NCBI RefSeq assembly: GCF_000757485.1
Contig: NZ_JPYO01000047.1
Span: 1 to 64,000, forward strand
Length of the DNA stretch: 64,000 bases
Source of the DNA: Achromobacter sp. RTa
GTDB lineage: Bacteria; Pseudomonadota; Gammaproteobacteria; Burkholderiales; Burkholderiaceae_B
Reading direction: 5' to 3'
The notes beneath the pieces were generated by a model. The model was not told the origin of the DNA, did not search any database, and saw only the letters and a list, made by a program, of their open reading frames with translations. The position numbers were made by a program, and so were the translations under genes. Below are positions 1 to 9,420 of the stretch, one piece after another (within the stretch, counting starts at the first letter, position 1; every line of letters begins with the position of its first letter).

Positions 1-175
1 GCGGCCCGGCGGCAAAAATAGCCCCCACGCTGCGCCTTCGGCTTGCTGCCCCCCGAGGGGGCCATTTTTGCCTTGGGGCGGCCCGGCGGCAAAAATAGCC
101 CCCACGCTGCGCCTTCGGCTTGCTGCCCCCCAAGGGGGCCGTTTTTGCCTTGGGGCGGCCCGGCGGCAAAAAGCT
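1..175. repeat. Tandem copies (77-bp period) of a dispersed C/G hairpin repeat
   Basis: Two full 77-bp units begin at 1 and 78, and a third partial unit begins at 155. Each carries a C6-x2-G5 hairpin flanked by GCTTGCTG and GGGGCGGCCCGGCGGC. Related elements lie at 8174-8246, 24486-24642 and, as a more diverged form, 56690-56770. The array ends 3 bp before the ppa stop codon, so it may form the 3' end of the ppa transcript. The window begins inside the array, so its true length is unknown. Confidence 0.8.
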
Positions 176-177
176 AA

Positions 178-708
178 TCAGCCCTTCGTGTAGCGCTCGG
201 CGCTGCGGACGATTTCCTCGTGCGCGGCGTCCAGGCCCTTCCAGCCCTTGACCTTGACCCACTTGCCTTTTTCCAGGTCCTTGTAGTGCTCGAAGAAGTG
301 CTGGATGCGGGCGATGTCTTCCGCCGGCAGGTCTTCGTAGGTCTTGATGTTGCGGTACGGGGGATACAGCTTTTCGATCGGCACGGCCAACAGCTTGGCG
401 TCGCCGCCCGATTCATCGTCCATTTCCAGCACGCCGATGGCGCGGCAGCGCACGACGGCGCCGATCTGGATCGGGAACGGAGTCAGCACCAGCACGTCGG
501 CGGGGTCGCCGTCTTCGGACAGGGTTTGCGGAATGTAGCCATAGTTGCACGGGTAGTGCATGGCGGTCAGCATGAAGCGGTCAACGAAAATCGCACCCGA
601 ATCCTTGTCGACCTCGTACTTCACCGGGTCGGCGTTCATGGGGATTTCGATGATGACGTTGAAGTCTTCCGGCAGCTTCTTGCCAGGGGAGACGCGATCG
701 AGACTCAT
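178..708 (-). CDS. ppa: Inorganic pyrophosphatase
   Basis: This is a 176-residue cytoplasmic family I pyrophosphatase. It hydrolyses pyrophosphate to two phosphates and pulls biosynthetic reactions forward. The family signature is seen as [13 protein letters not shown] (about residues 32-44), followed by [20 protein letters not shown] (about 55-74), which carries the metal-binding acidic residues. The length equals that of E. coli Ppa (about 175). The ATG start gives [19 protein letters not shown], the usual N terminus of the family. The gene is last in a minus-strand run after hemY, 32 bp away, and its 3' end abuts the 77-bp repeat array. Confidence 0.96.
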   Translation of the reverse strand: MSLDRVSPGKKLPEDFNVIIEIPMNADPVKYEVDKDSGAIFVDRFMLTAMHYPCNYGYIPQTLSEDGDPADVLVLTPFPIQIGAVVRCRAIGVLEMDDESGGDAKLLAVPIEKLYPPYRNIKTYEDLPAEDIARIQHFFEHYKDLEKGKWVKVKGWKGLDAAHEEIVRSAERYTKG

Positions 709-740
709 GATTCAACCTTGTTGTTTGTCTGAAGGAATAT

Positions 741-2357
741 TCAAATCGAGCCGTCGTCCTTGAACGGCGGCTTGGTCGCCGGCACGGGCGCGGCGGCCGG
801 CGCGGGCTTGGGCCCTGCGGGCGGGGCCGGCGCGTACGTGGGCACGGGCTCATCGAAAGCCGCCGCCGGAATCGGGGCGCTGTCGAAGTACTCGTCGATA
901 TCGGAGGTGCTGCCGCCAGCCAGCGGCGCATCCTCGGGGGCGAGCGCGCGCTCGCGCTGTTCCTTGCTGACGCGCGCGTCCGGGTCCAGCACGTAGTCGG
1001 ACGCGGAGGCCGCCACGGCCGGCGGCAGCGCGGGATAATCGCCGCCGACGTCGGTGTCGCTGTCGGTATCGGACAGGCCCACCGCATAGCCGCCCTCGGC
1101 ATCCACGCGATAGGGATCCGAGCCCGTGTCCGCGGCCGGCAGCGCCGCATCCGAGGCCAGCACGGGCAGCGCCATGCTGGCCGCCGTGGCGAGGCGCCAG
1201 TGGCGCACGGCGTCGGCGGGACGATCCAGGCGGTCGTACAGGCTGCCCAGCAAAGCATGCGTCTGCGCGTCGCTGCGGCGGCTGAGGGCGCGCAGCAGAT
1301 AGCGCTCCGCCTGGCCCCAGAGCTGGCCGTTCAGGCACAGCATGCCCAAAGCGGTGAGCAACTCGGGATCGGTGGGACGCTGCTGCAGCCAGGTTTCGGC
1401 GCGGGCGAGCCGGCGCGACACCTGCTCGGCTTCGCAGCGGGCGTATGCCGCCACCAGCGCCGGATTGAATTTCACCGCGACCGCGGCTTCGAGCACGCGA
1501 GCCGCTTCATTGGCCTCGCCGGCAGCTTCGAAAGCCGCCGCCCCGGCCAGCGCGATCTCGGGCAAAAGGCGCTCTTCGGCCTTCAGGTCTTTCCAGATGG
1601 CGCGCCAGGTTTCGCTGCTGGCGGCGGCGCGCAGGCGCGCCGCGCCGGAGGCGTCGATCAGCTGATCGGCCTCGGTGCGCGCCAGGGCGTTGCGGCGCAC
1701 GAGGCCGCGAGCCAGCGTGAAGACCTGTTCGTCATGGCGCAGCGCGGTATGTGCGCGCAGCAGCAGGCGCATGGTGTGCAGGTGGCGCGCGCCGCCGTCG
1801 GCCAGGGGCTCCAGCACCGCCAGCGCGCGTTCGGCGCGGCCTTGGTCCAGCAGCATGTCGGCGGAGACCGTGGCGGTGGCTTCGACCAGGCCAGGCTCCG
1901 TGCCCGCCTGTTCCTGTGCCATCGCCAGGAAGCGGTCGCGGCGGTCGAACTCGCCCAGGCCGTGCGCGGCGCGGGCTGCAGACAAGGCCGCCAGCACGCG
2001 GCGGTTCTGGACCTTGGTCTGCTCGAGCAGCTTGGTCAGGTCCTTTTCGGCGGTGGTATAGCGGCCTTCCAGCAGGCCGATCCAGCCGCGTTCCAGCAAT
2101 TCATGGTCGCGCGCCTGGGCGCGCTTGCCGCGCCAGGCCCGCACGCGGTCGGGGATGGCCAGCAGCCAGGCCAGCAGGCGCAGGCCCACGTACAGCACGA
2201 TGAAGGCGGCGACGATCAACAGGACGGCCAGCGTCAGCGACATCCCGATGCGCCACGGCCAGACCAGCAACAACACGTTGCCGGAATGCGAGCGCAGCAC
2301 CACCGCAAGGGCGACGGCGACAACGGCCAGCAGCAGAGTCCAGAACCAGGTACGCAT
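741..2357 (-). CDS. hemY: HemY-like membrane protein with TPR region
   Basis: This 538-residue protein has two N-terminal membrane segments (about residues 5-22 and 38-66) followed by helical repeats rich in Ala, Leu and Arg that resemble the TPR region of proteobacterial HemY. The family sits with hemC, hemD and hemX and is linked to protoporphyrin metabolism, but its biochemical role is unclear. It is unrelated to the Bacillus HemY oxidase. The last 130 or so residues are rich in Asp, Pro and Ala and make it longer than the usual 390-420 residues. It starts 5 bp after the hemX stop, so the two are probably co-transcribed. Confidence 0.88.
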   Translation of the reverse strand: MRTWFWTLLLAVVAVALAVVLRSHSGNVLLLVWPWRIGMSLTLAVLLIVAAFIVLYVGLRLLAWLLAIPDRVRAWRGKRAQARDHELLERGWIGLLEGRYTTAEKDLTKLLEQTKVQNRRVLAALSAARAAHGLGEFDRRDRFLAMAQEQAGTEPGLVEATATVSADMLLDQGRAERALAVLEPLADGGARHLHTMRLLLRAHTALRHDEQVFTLARGLVRRNALARTEADQLIDASGAARLRAAASSETWRAIWKDLKAEERLLPEIALAGAAAFEAAGEANEAARVLEAAVAVKFNPALVAAYARCEAEQVSRRLARAETWLQQRPTDPELLTALGMLCLNGQLWGQAERYLLRALSRRSDAQTHALLGSLYDRLDRPADAVRHWRLATAASMALPVLASDAALPAADTGSDPYRVDAEGGYAVGLSDTDSDTDVGGDYPALPPAVAASASDYVLDPDARVSKEQRERALAPEDAPLAGGSTSDIDEYFDSAPIPAAAFDEPVPTYAPAPPAGPKPAPAAAPVPATKPPFKDDGSI

Positions 2358-2362
2358 AGGCC

Positions 2363-3553
2363 TCAGTCCTGCTCGCTAGTCTTGAAACCCGCCGCGCGCA
2401 GCGCGGCGATGGCGTTCAGGCTGTCGGCCACGTCCGGCAGGCGCACGGCGATGTCGGTCTGGGCCAATTCGCGCGCCAGCCCCTGGGCGGCGACGGTATC
2501 CGGAGAGCGGTTGTCGAAGTACTTGGCCAACGTCGTGCCGACGTTTTCGAGCTCGCTCTTCCAGACGGCGGGCTGGCGCATCAGCATGGCCAGTTGGGCG
2601 GTCAGCAGGCGCTGACGCAGCGCGCCGCGCACGAGGTCGGCCTGTTCGGGCGACAGCAGCAGCGCCGCGGGCTCGTCCACGCGCTGGATGGTGATCAGGC
2701 CGCCCAGCTCATGCGCCAGGGCGGAGCCGGCGCGGCCGGGCCAGGAGGCCATCTCGGCGCGCCAGCGCTGCCACCAGGGCGCGTCGGCCGGCAGGCCGGC
2801 CTGCGGATCGACCTCGGGCGCCGCGGCGGCCGGACGGGCCTCGCCGGCGGGCGTGACTCCCGGGGCGGCAGCATCGGGCACCAGCAGCGGCGCTTTGCCG
2901 ACCAGCGCCACGAGGCGTTCGATACGGGCCGATTGGGCGGGGATGTCCACCGTGGAAACCGCGCGCAGGCGGTCCAGGTCCCCGTTGATGGATTGCTGCA
3001 GGCTGGAGAAGCGCGGCCGATCGGCGCGCGCCAGGCGCGACTGCGCGGTCTCGAGCGCCACGATGGCGTTGGAAACGTTGCCGGCCAGGCGCAGTTGCTG
3101 GCTGGCAATGGTCAGCAGGCGCTCGACGTCGTTGGCCAGCAGTTCGTCGCTGGCGCTGTCGTTGAAGTTCTGCCAGGCCAGCTGCAATGCGTTGTACTGG
3201 CTTTGCGTCTCGCGCACGGTATCTTCGAGTTCGGCCACGCGGCCCGCCTGGGCCTGCGCCAGGGCCAGGGCTTCACGCGTGTCCTTGCGGGCCTGCGCCA
3301 CGTCGGATGCCAGCGTATCGAGACGCGTCGCGACCTCGCGTCCGGCGGACACGAATTGCGTGCGCTGCTTCCACAGCGCGTAGCCCAGGCCGGCGGCCAG
3401 GAGAATGACGATGATCAGGGCAGTGACCAGCGGGCCACTGCCGCGTTTGGCCGGACGGGCCTTGACGGGATCGGCCGGGGCCGATGCGGGCGCGCTTGCG
3501 CCCGGGGCGGCCGTCGGAACGACCGGATCGGTAGCGGGAGTCTTGTCTGTCAT
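2363..3553 (-). CDS. hemX: HemX-like membrane protein
   Basis: This 396-residue protein has a cytoplasmic N-terminal tail rich in Pro and Ala, one membrane segment (LVTALIIVILLAAGLGYALW, about residues 43-62) and a long, largely coiled-coil periplasmic part. That is the plan of HemX proteins, which are often annotated as uroporphyrinogen-III C-methyltransferase although they lack the methyltransferase fold. The reading frame is open to 3604, but the ATG at 3553 (MTDKTPATD) is preferred because the longer form would run into hemD. Catalytic activity is not supported by the sequence. A scaffold role in the heme pathway is inferred from the neighbours. Confidence 0.87.
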   Translation of the reverse strand: MTDKTPATDPVVPTAAPGASAPASAPADPVKARPAKRGSGPLVTALIIVILLAAGLGYALWKQRTQFVSAGREVATRLDTLASDVAQARKDTREALALAQAQAGRVAELEDTVRETQSQYNALQLAWQNFNDSASDELLANDVERLLTIASQQLRLAGNVSNAIVALETAQSRLARADRPRFSSLQQSINGDLDRLRAVSTVDIPAQSARIERLVALVGKAPLLVPDAAAPGVTPAGEARPAAAAPEVDPQAGLPADAPWWQRWRAEMASWPGRAGSALAHELGGLITIQRVDEPAALLLSPEQADLVRGALRQRLLTAQLAMLMRQPAVWKSELENVGTTLAKYFDNRSPDTVAAQGLARELAQTDIAVRLPDVADSLNAIAALRAAGFKTSEQD

Positions 3554-3590
3554 GACGCGATTGTATTCGGTGTCGGTCCGATGCAACGAA

Positions 3591-4409
3591 TCAAGCAGCA
3601 ACAAAGGCGTGGAATATCGACTCGTCGTTGGGCAAGCAGATTTTTACCATTGCGGGGGCTCTGACGTCATGAGTGGCCGGCGGCACGCGCCGCGCCAGGG
3701 AAGGATGCGTCAGCACGAAGCTGCAGCCTTCCCACCAGGCCGCCAGGCCGGCCTCGTCCAGGCGGGCCCGGACGGCGTCCGCGCCCTCCCCGCTGGTGAT
3801 CAGCCAGGTGGCGCTCAGCCCGGCCCCGGCCCATTCCCGCAGGCGGGCCAGTTGGCCCGCGTCCCAGGCGGCGGGGCGGCGCAGGTAGGCGGCGTGGCGC
3901 GTCACGGCCGCGCCATGGGCCTCGAGCTGGTCGCCCAGCCAGTCCCTGCCCTGCGTCCCGCGCACGAGCAGCACCCGCCCCGGCAGGCGGGGCAGCCCCC
4001 GCAGCACTTCCCACAAGGCCTCGGAATCGTGGCTGGGAGCGCTTTCGGGTGGATGCAGAACTGTTGTATTCGCGCCAAAACAATCCGACTCGAGCAAGGC
4101 CTGCGCGCTGGCTGGCCCCACGGTGGCGGCGATGACGCCTTCGGGCCAGGCCGCCGGGCCGTCCGCCCGGGCCCATTGGTCCAGGTATTGCCGGGCTGCA
4201 TTGCCGCTGACGAATACGACCATGTCGTACTCGGCCGGCCGCGGAAGAGTCTGCGAGGCGGCCGGCAACGCCTGGATTTCCAGGGCCGGCAGAATGCAGG
4301 GCAGCCAGCCGGCGCCGCTCAGGCGGGCGGCCAGGGCCTCGTTGCGCCCCGCGGGCCGCGTGAGGATCGCGATCCGAGGCGATTCGGCGGCTGCGGACCC
4401 CATGGCCAT
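3591..4409 (-). CDS. hemD: Uroporphyrinogen-III synthase
   Basis: This 272-residue protein closes and inverts ring D of hydroxymethylbilane to give uroporphyrinogen III, the branch point to heme and siroheme. The family is poorly conserved in sequence. Support comes from the N-terminal ILTRPAGRNEALAARL segment, the pattern TVGPASAQAL in the middle, a late TSGEGADAV segment and the position directly after hemC. The ATG at 4409 overlaps the hemC TGA by one base (TGATG), which implies translational coupling. A TTG one codon upstream is possible but less likely. Confidence 0.9.
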   Translation of the reverse strand: MAMGSAAAESPRIAILTRPAGRNEALAARLSGAGWLPCILPALEIQALPAASQTLPRPAEYDMVVFVSGNAARQYLDQWARADGPAAWPEGVIAATVGPASAQALLESDCFGANTTVLHPPESAPSHDSEALWEVLRGLPRLPGRVLLVRGTQGRDWLGDQLEAHGAAVTRHAAYLRRPAAWDAGQLARLREWAGAGLSATWLITSGEGADAVRARLDEAGLAAWWEGCSFVLTHPSLARRVPPATHDVRAPAMVKICLPNDESIFHAFVAA

Positions 4410-5356
4410 CAATCCGGCCGGGCGTCGTCTTGCAGCAGTTCGCTGAGGATCGCTTGCGCGCCGGCGTCCAGCAGTTCCTGCGCGGCGGCTTCACCGATGG
4501 CCTGCGCATCGGCCACCGGGCCGCTGCGCACGGCGCGGACAATGCGCGCGCCATCGGGCGACGCCACCAGCGCGCGCAGCGACAAGGTGCCGGATTCGAT
4601 CTCGGCATAGGCCGCCAGGGGCACCTGGCAGGACCCTCCCAGCTTGCGCGACACGGCGCGCTCGGCCGCGACACAGGACGTCGTGTCCGCGCTGGCCAGC
4701 GGGGCCAGCCAGGCGCGCATGTCGCCGCGATCGTCACGGATCTCGATGCCCAGCGCACCCTGCCCTGCGGCGGGCAGGCTGTCGGAGGGGTCGAGCCGGC
4801 CCCGGATGCGCGAGCCCAGGCCCAGGCGCTCCAGGCCGGCCGCGGCGAGCACGATGGCGTCGTACTCGCCCTTGTCCAGCTTGCCCAGGCGCGTGTCGAG
4901 GTTGCCGCGCAGCGGCTTGACGGCCAATGCCGGATAGCGCGCGCGGATCTGGGATTCGCGGCGCAGGCTGGACGTGCCGACGACCGCCCCGGCGGGCAGG
5001 TCGGCCAGCGAGCCGTAGTTGTTGGAGACAAAGGCGTCGCGCGGATCCGCGCGATCGAGAACGGCGCAGAGCTCGAACGGGGCCTGCAGATCCACCGGCA
5101 CGTCCTTCAGGGAGTGGACGGCGAGATCGGCGCGCCCGTCGAGCAGCGCATTTTCGAGCTCCTTGACGAACAGCCCCTTGCCGCCCACCTTGGACAGGGT
5201 GCGGTCGAGGATCTGGTCGCCTCGGGTCGTCAGGGTGAGCAGCTCAACCGCGCACGCCGGGTACAGCGTGCGCAGCCGATCGCGCACATGCTCGGCTTGC
5301 CACAGGGCAAGCCGGCTGGCGCGGGTCGCGATGACCAGGCGTTGCGGTAGGGACAC
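4409..5356 (-). CDS. hemC: Porphobilinogen deaminase (hydroxymethylbilane synthase)
   Basis: This 315-residue enzyme joins four porphobilinogens into hydroxymethylbilane on a dipyrromethane cofactor. Family landmarks seen are [16 protein letters not shown] near the N terminus, HSLKDVP in the first third, ASSLRR-like [23 protein letters not shown], and the cofactor loop [11 protein letters not shown] with the attachment Cys. The start codon is GTG. It is the first gene of hemC-hemD-hemX-hemY, reading leftward. A 40-residue membrane peptide lies only 9 bp upstream. Confidence 0.96.
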   Translation of the reverse strand: MSLPQRLVIATRASRLALWQAEHVRDRLRTLYPACAVELLTLTTRGDQILDRTLSKVGGKGLFVKELENALLDGRADLAVHSLKDVPVDLQAPFELCAVLDRADPRDAFVSNNYGSLADLPAGAVVGTSSLRRESQIRARYPALAVKPLRGNLDTRLGKLDKGEYDAIVLAAAGLERLGLGSRIRGRLDPSDSLPAAGQGALGIEIRDDRGDMRAWLAPLASADTTSCVAAERAVSRKLGGSCQVPLAAYAEIESGTLSLRALVASPDGARIVRAVRSGPVADAQAIGEAAAQELLDAGAQAILSELLQDDARPD

Positions 5357-5365
5357 GAGGCGTCG

Positions 5366-5488
5366 TCAAACGAAGTTGGAGACGATGACCGTCGCGACCA
5401 CCCCGAGTATGGCCAGCACGAACAGGCCTTGAAGCAGGCTCAGGCCCGATTCGGATTGCTGGGGATCGGTGGATCTACGCAGACTCAT
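5366..5488 (-). CDS. 40-residue single-span membrane peptide
   Basis: This small protein begins MSLRRSTDPQQSESGLSLLQ and continues into one hydrophobic segment (about residues 17-37) before the C terminus SNFV. Its start overlaps the end of the upstream TerC gene by 14 bp and its stop is 9 bp before hemC, so it sits snugly in a minus-strand run. No homologue is recognised. The clean membrane span, tight spacing and ATG start support it as a real gene, but it is short and the function is unknown. Confidence 0.55.
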   Translation of the reverse strand: MSLRRSTDPQQSESGLSLLQGLFVLAILGVVATVIVSNFV

Positions 5489-6194
5489 GTACTGATTCCT
5501 TGGAGGCGGTTTTGCGGCTTGCCAGCCACCGTCCAAGGACAACAACGAGCAAGGCGCCAATGATTTCTGCGCCGATTTTAACCGCAGCCGGCTGAACGCC
5601 GAATTGACGCTCGACAACAACATCGGTGACCAGCATGCCGCCGGCGATCCAGCCCAGCAGGCCCGCGCCGAAGGTAACGACCAGCGGGTAGCGATCGATG
5701 AGCTTGAGCACCAGGGTGCTGCCCCAGATGATGATGGGCACGCTGACGATGAGGCCGAAGGCGACCAGGCCGATCTGGTGGTCGGCGTGGGCGTTCTGGG
5801 CCGCGCCGGCAATGGCGATCACGTTGTCCAGGCTCATCACGAAGTCGGCGATGATGATGGTCTTGATGGCGGCGGCGATGGATGTGCCGCCCTTCACGTT
5901 GCCGTGCGCATCGTCTTCGGGAATCAGGAGCTTGACGCCGATCCACAGCAGCAGCGCGCCGCCCACGACCTTCAGGAAGGGAATCGAGAGGAGCGTCAGG
6001 GCGAAGGCGATCAGCACGACGCGCAACAGGATGGCGCCCGCGGTACCCCACAGAATGCCCTGCATGCGCTGCTTCGGCGCAAGGTTGCGACAAGCCAGTG
6101 CAATCACCACGGCGTTGTCGCCGCCGAGCAGGATATCGATGAGGATGATCTGGAATACCGCTGCCCAACTCAGCGTCTGGAAAAACTCAAGCAC
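5475..6194 (-). CDS. TerC family membrane protein (second copy)
   Basis: This 239-residue protein has seven or so membrane segments and the two acidic motifs of the TerC family: GGDNAVVIALACR in the first segment region (about residues 24-36) and MSLDNVIAIAGA (about 120-131). TerC-family proteins are tied to metal-ion handling, including manganese export in some members, and to tellurite resistance. A paralogue lies immediately upstream at 6308-7006. A terminator-like hairpin separates the two, so this copy may have its own promoter. The C terminus ends in a short Lys/Ser tail. The substrate is not predictable from sequence alone. Confidence 0.9.
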   Translation of the reverse strand: MLEFFQTLSWAAVFQIILIDILLGGDNAVVIALACRNLAPKQRMQGILWGTAGAILLRVVLIAFALTLLSIPFLKVVGGALLLWIGVKLLIPEDDAHGNVKGGTSIAAAIKTIIIADFVMSLDNVIAIAGAAQNAHADHQIGLVAFGLIVSVPIIIWGSTLVLKLIDRYPLVVTFGAGLLGWIAGGMLVTDVVVERQFGVQPAAVKIGAEIIGALLVVVLGRWLASRKTASKESVHESA

Positions 6195-6220
6195 TATGAA
6201 CCCCCGAAGAGCATTATGAG

Positions 6221-6248
6221 AAAAAAATGGCCGGTCCCGGTCCGGCCA
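6221..6248 (-). terminator. Rho-independent terminator after first terC paralogue
   Basis: On the minus strand a 7-bp stem (TGGCCGG/CCGGCCA with a 7-nt loop) is followed by seven T. It lies 27 bp upstream of the second terC start, so it either ends the upstream terC transcript or acts as an attenuator. A second GC-rich hairpin (CTCGCCGCG/CGCGGCGAG) lies just before it at about 6251-6273. Confidence 0.75.
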
Positions 6249-6307
6249 GCTCGCCGCGCATGGCGCGGCGAGGTCATTCAGTACAACGTATTAGTATAAT
6301 TCAGCTT

Positions 6308-7006
6308 TCAGTCAGCTTTCTGGCGCATCAGCAAAACTTTGCCGATTGCCAGCACCAGCACCGCGCCCAGCACGCCCGTCATCAGCGCAAAGCTGTGCTG
6401 CGTCACGCCCAGGGCGGCGTCGATACGCGCAACCGGTTCCTGCAGCGCCGGATCACCCACCAGCAGTTCGCCAGCGATGAAGCCCAGCAACGCCGCGCCC
6501 ACCCAGACGATGACCGGGAAGCGCTCGATGACCTTCAGAAGCAGCGTGCTGCCGAAAATGACCAGCGGGATACTGATGGCCAAGCCTACGACCAGCAAGG
6601 TCGTGTCGCCCATCGCAGCGGCAGCGACGGCCACCACGTTGTCCAGGCTCATGACCAGGTCGGCGATCATGATCGTGCGGATCGCCGTCAGCAGGTTGCC
6701 CTGCGTCTTGCCCGCGCCATCTTCCTCGCCCTCCGGCAACAGCAGCGTGACGCCGATGTAGACCAGGAGCAGCGCGCCGATCAGCTTGAGCCACGGCAGC
6801 AACAGCAGCTTGGCGGCGACGAGCGTCAGCACGATACGCATGATGATCGCGGCGGCCGAGCCGATCACGATCGCTTTCTTCTGTTGCGCCGGGGGCAGCG
6901 AACGCGCCGCCAGCGCGATAACCACGGCGTTGTCGCCCGATAGCAGAATGTTGACCCAAATGATCTGGAGCAACGCTATCCAGAATGCCGCTGAACTAAG
7001 TTCCAT
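6308..7006 (-). CDS. TerC family membrane protein (first copy)
   Basis: This 232-residue polytopic protein has the TerC acidic motifs SGDNAVVIALAAR (about residues 23-35) and MSLDNVVAVAAA (about 113-124). It is clearly related to its downstream neighbour and probably arose with it by tandem duplication. The leader is about 125 nt if the TATAAT at 7144-7139 (minus strand) is its -10 box. A pair of CCTAGG sites next to the ribosome-binding site could form a small hairpin. Metal-ion transport is the family expectation. I looked for the yybP-ykoY manganese riboswitch and could not recognise it. Confidence 0.9.
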   Translation of the reverse strand: MELSSAAFWIALLQIIWVNILLSGDNAVVIALAARSLPPAQQKKAIVIGSAAAIIMRIVLTLVAAKLLLLPWLKLIGALLLVYIGVTLLLPEGEEDGAGKTQGNLLTAIRTIMIADLVMSLDNVVAVAAAAMGDTTLLVVGLAISIPLVIFGSTLLLKVIERFPVIVWVGAALLGFIAGELLVGDPALQEPVARIDAALGVTQHSFALMTGVLGAVLVLAIGKVLLMRQKAD

Positions 7007-7016
7007 GCCTCTCTTT

Positions 7017-7038
7017 CCTAGGTGTTGATCCCCCTAGG
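7017..7038 (-). promoter_or_regulatory. CCTAGG inverted pair beside terC ribosome-binding site
   Basis: Two CCTAGG hexamers at 7017-7022 and 7033-7038 are separated by 10 bases and sit next to the Shine-Dalgarno stretch AGGAAAGAGAGG of the terC gene starting at 7006. They could pair and partly hide the ribosome-binding site. A third CCTAGG is at 7199-7204. A possible -10 box TATAAT lies at 7139-7144 on the minus strand; its -35 is weak. A regulatory role is inferred only. Confidence 0.3.
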
Positions 7039-7221
7039 ACAAACCAAATGAATGGGTGAAAACTAAGATGAAAACGTACTGACCGTCTTGGTGCGAGCCC
7101 GACGGCATTCTTGCTGGGTACGCGGTGGATTTTCTTTCATTATAGTTTCGTTCAGCTTTCCGTATGGTTGCCCGACCGTGACATGGACGCGGGATTTCCC
7201 TAGGATTGCGAAAAAAAATCC

Positions 7222-7250
7222 AAAAAAAAGCCCGCCGAAGCGGGCTTTTT
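7222..7250 (-). terminator. Rho-independent terminator of sucCD
   Basis: A 7-bp stem AGCCCGC/GCGGGCT closes a CGAA tetraloop and is flanked by A8 on the left and T5 on the right, so it can work on both strands. It lies 18 bp after the sucD stop on the minus strand. Confidence 0.85.
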
Positions 7251-7267
7251 CTTGCGCGAAACCAGGT

Positions 7268-8149
<882 letters not shown>

Positions 8150-8173
8150 TTGTGAATCCTTGGATTTTCTTTG

Positions 8174-8246
8174 TACCGCCGGGCCGCCCCAAGGTGCAAG
8201 GCGCCCCCTTGGGGGGCAGCAAGCCGAAGGGCGCGGCGTGGGGGCA
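8174..8246 (-). repeat. Dispersed C/G hairpin repeat inside the sucC-sucD gap
   Basis: The minus strand shows the same element as at 1-175: GCCCCCACGC, then CTTCGGCTTGCTG, the C6-AA-G5 hairpin, and finally GGGGCGGCCCGGCGG. It occupies most of the 100-bp space between sucC and sucD. A stable hairpin here could uncouple expression of the two subunits or stabilise the upstream sucC message. Confidence 0.75.
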
Positions 8247-8249
8247 TAT

Positions 8250-9410
8250 TTACTTGACGGCGGCTACGACGCGGGTGGCGGCTTCGGCCATCGTGTCGGC
8301 GCTGATGATCGGCAGGCCCGAGTCGGCCAGCATCTTCTTGCCGAGTTCTTCGTTGGTGCCCTTCATGCGGACGACCAGCGGCACGTTCAGGTTGACGGCC
8401 TTGCAAGCCGCGATCACGCCTTCGGCGATGACGTCGCAGCGCATGATGCCGCCGAAGATGTTGACCAGGATCGCCTTCACGCCCTTGTTCTTGAGCATGA
8501 TCTTGAAGGCTTCGGTGACCTTCTCGGCGGTGGCGCCGCCGCCCACGTCCAGGAAGTTGGCCGGCTCGCCGCCGAACAGCTTGATGGTGTCCATGGTGGC
8601 CATCGCCAGGCCGGCGCCGTTCACCAGGCAGCCGATGTTGCCGTCGAGCTGGATGTAGGCCAGGTCGAACTTCGAGGCTTCGATTTCAGCGGGATCTTCT
8701 TCGTCCAGGTCGCGGTAGGCAACGATTTCCGGATGACGGAACAGCGCGTTGGAGTCGAAGTTGAACTTGGCGTCCAGGGCGATGATGTTGCCCTTGCTGT
8801 CGCGGTTCAGCGGGTTGATCTCGACCAGCGAAGCGTCGGTGTCCATGTAGCACTTGTAGAGCTTCTGGAACACGTCCACGGCCTGGGCGGTGGAATCAGC
8901 GGGCAGGCCGATCGCGTTGGCGATCTTGGTGGCTTGCTCGGCCGACAGGCCGGTCAGCGGGTCGATGTATTCGGTGACGATCTTCTCGGGAGTGGAGTGG
9001 GCCACTTCCTCGATGTCCATGCCGCCTTCGCTGGAAGCGATGAAAGCGACCTTCTGGGTGGCGCGGTCGGTGACCAGCGACACGTAGTATTCCTTCTGGA
9101 TGTCGGCGCCGTCTTCGATGTACAGGCGGCGGACCTTCTGGCCTTCCGGGCCGGTCTGGTGCGTGACCAGCTGCATGCCCAGGATTTCGGAGGCGAGCTT
9201 GCGCACGTCGTCCAGCGAGCGCGCCAGCTTCACGCCGCCGCCCTTGCCACGGCCACCCGCATGGATTTGTGCCTTGACGACCCAAACCGGTCCACCCAGC
9301 TTTTCAGCGGCAGCCACGGCCTCGTCGACGGAAAGAGCGGGAATCCCGCGCGGCACCGGGATGCCAAATTGCTTCAGCAGTTCCTTGCCTTGATACTCGT
9401 GGATTTTCAT
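8250..9410 (-). CDS. sucC: Succinyl-CoA ligase (ADP-forming) subunit beta
   Basis: This 386-residue beta subunit has an N-terminal ATP-grasp fold and a C-terminal CoA-ligase domain. Seen landmarks are [20 protein letters not shown] at the start, [20 protein letters not shown] (nucleotide loop, about residues 46-65), EINPL (about 198-202), and [13 protein letters not shown] followed by NFLDVGGGA in the C-terminal half. The length matches E. coli SucC (388). It is first in the sucCD pair. No other TCA gene lies in the window. Confidence 0.97.
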   Translation of the reverse strand: MKIHEYQGKELLKQFGIPVPRGIPALSVDEAVAAAEKLGGPVWVVKAQIHAGGRGKGGGVKLARSLDDVRKLASEILGMQLVTHQTGPEGQKVRRLYIEDGADIQKEYYVSLVTDRATQKVAFIASSEGGMDIEEVAHSTPEKIVTEYIDPLTGLSAEQATKIANAIGLPADSTAQAVDVFQKLYKCYMDTDASLVEINPLNRDSKGNIIALDAKFNFDSNALFRHPEIVAYRDLDEEDPAEIEASKFDLAYIQLDGNIGCLVNGAGLAMATMDTIKLFGGEPANFLDVGGGATAEKVTEAFKIMLKNKGVKAILVNIFGGIMRCDVIAEGVIAACKAVNLNVPLVVRMKGTNEELGKKMLADSGLPIISADTMAEAATRVVAAVK

Positions 9411-9420
9411 GTGTTACCTG

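Noticed and set aside
7007-7135. yybP-ykoY (manganese) riboswitch before the TerC gene
   Set aside because: TerC genes often carry it, but I could not find its conserved loops in the leader. Only a CCTAGG hairpin is visible.
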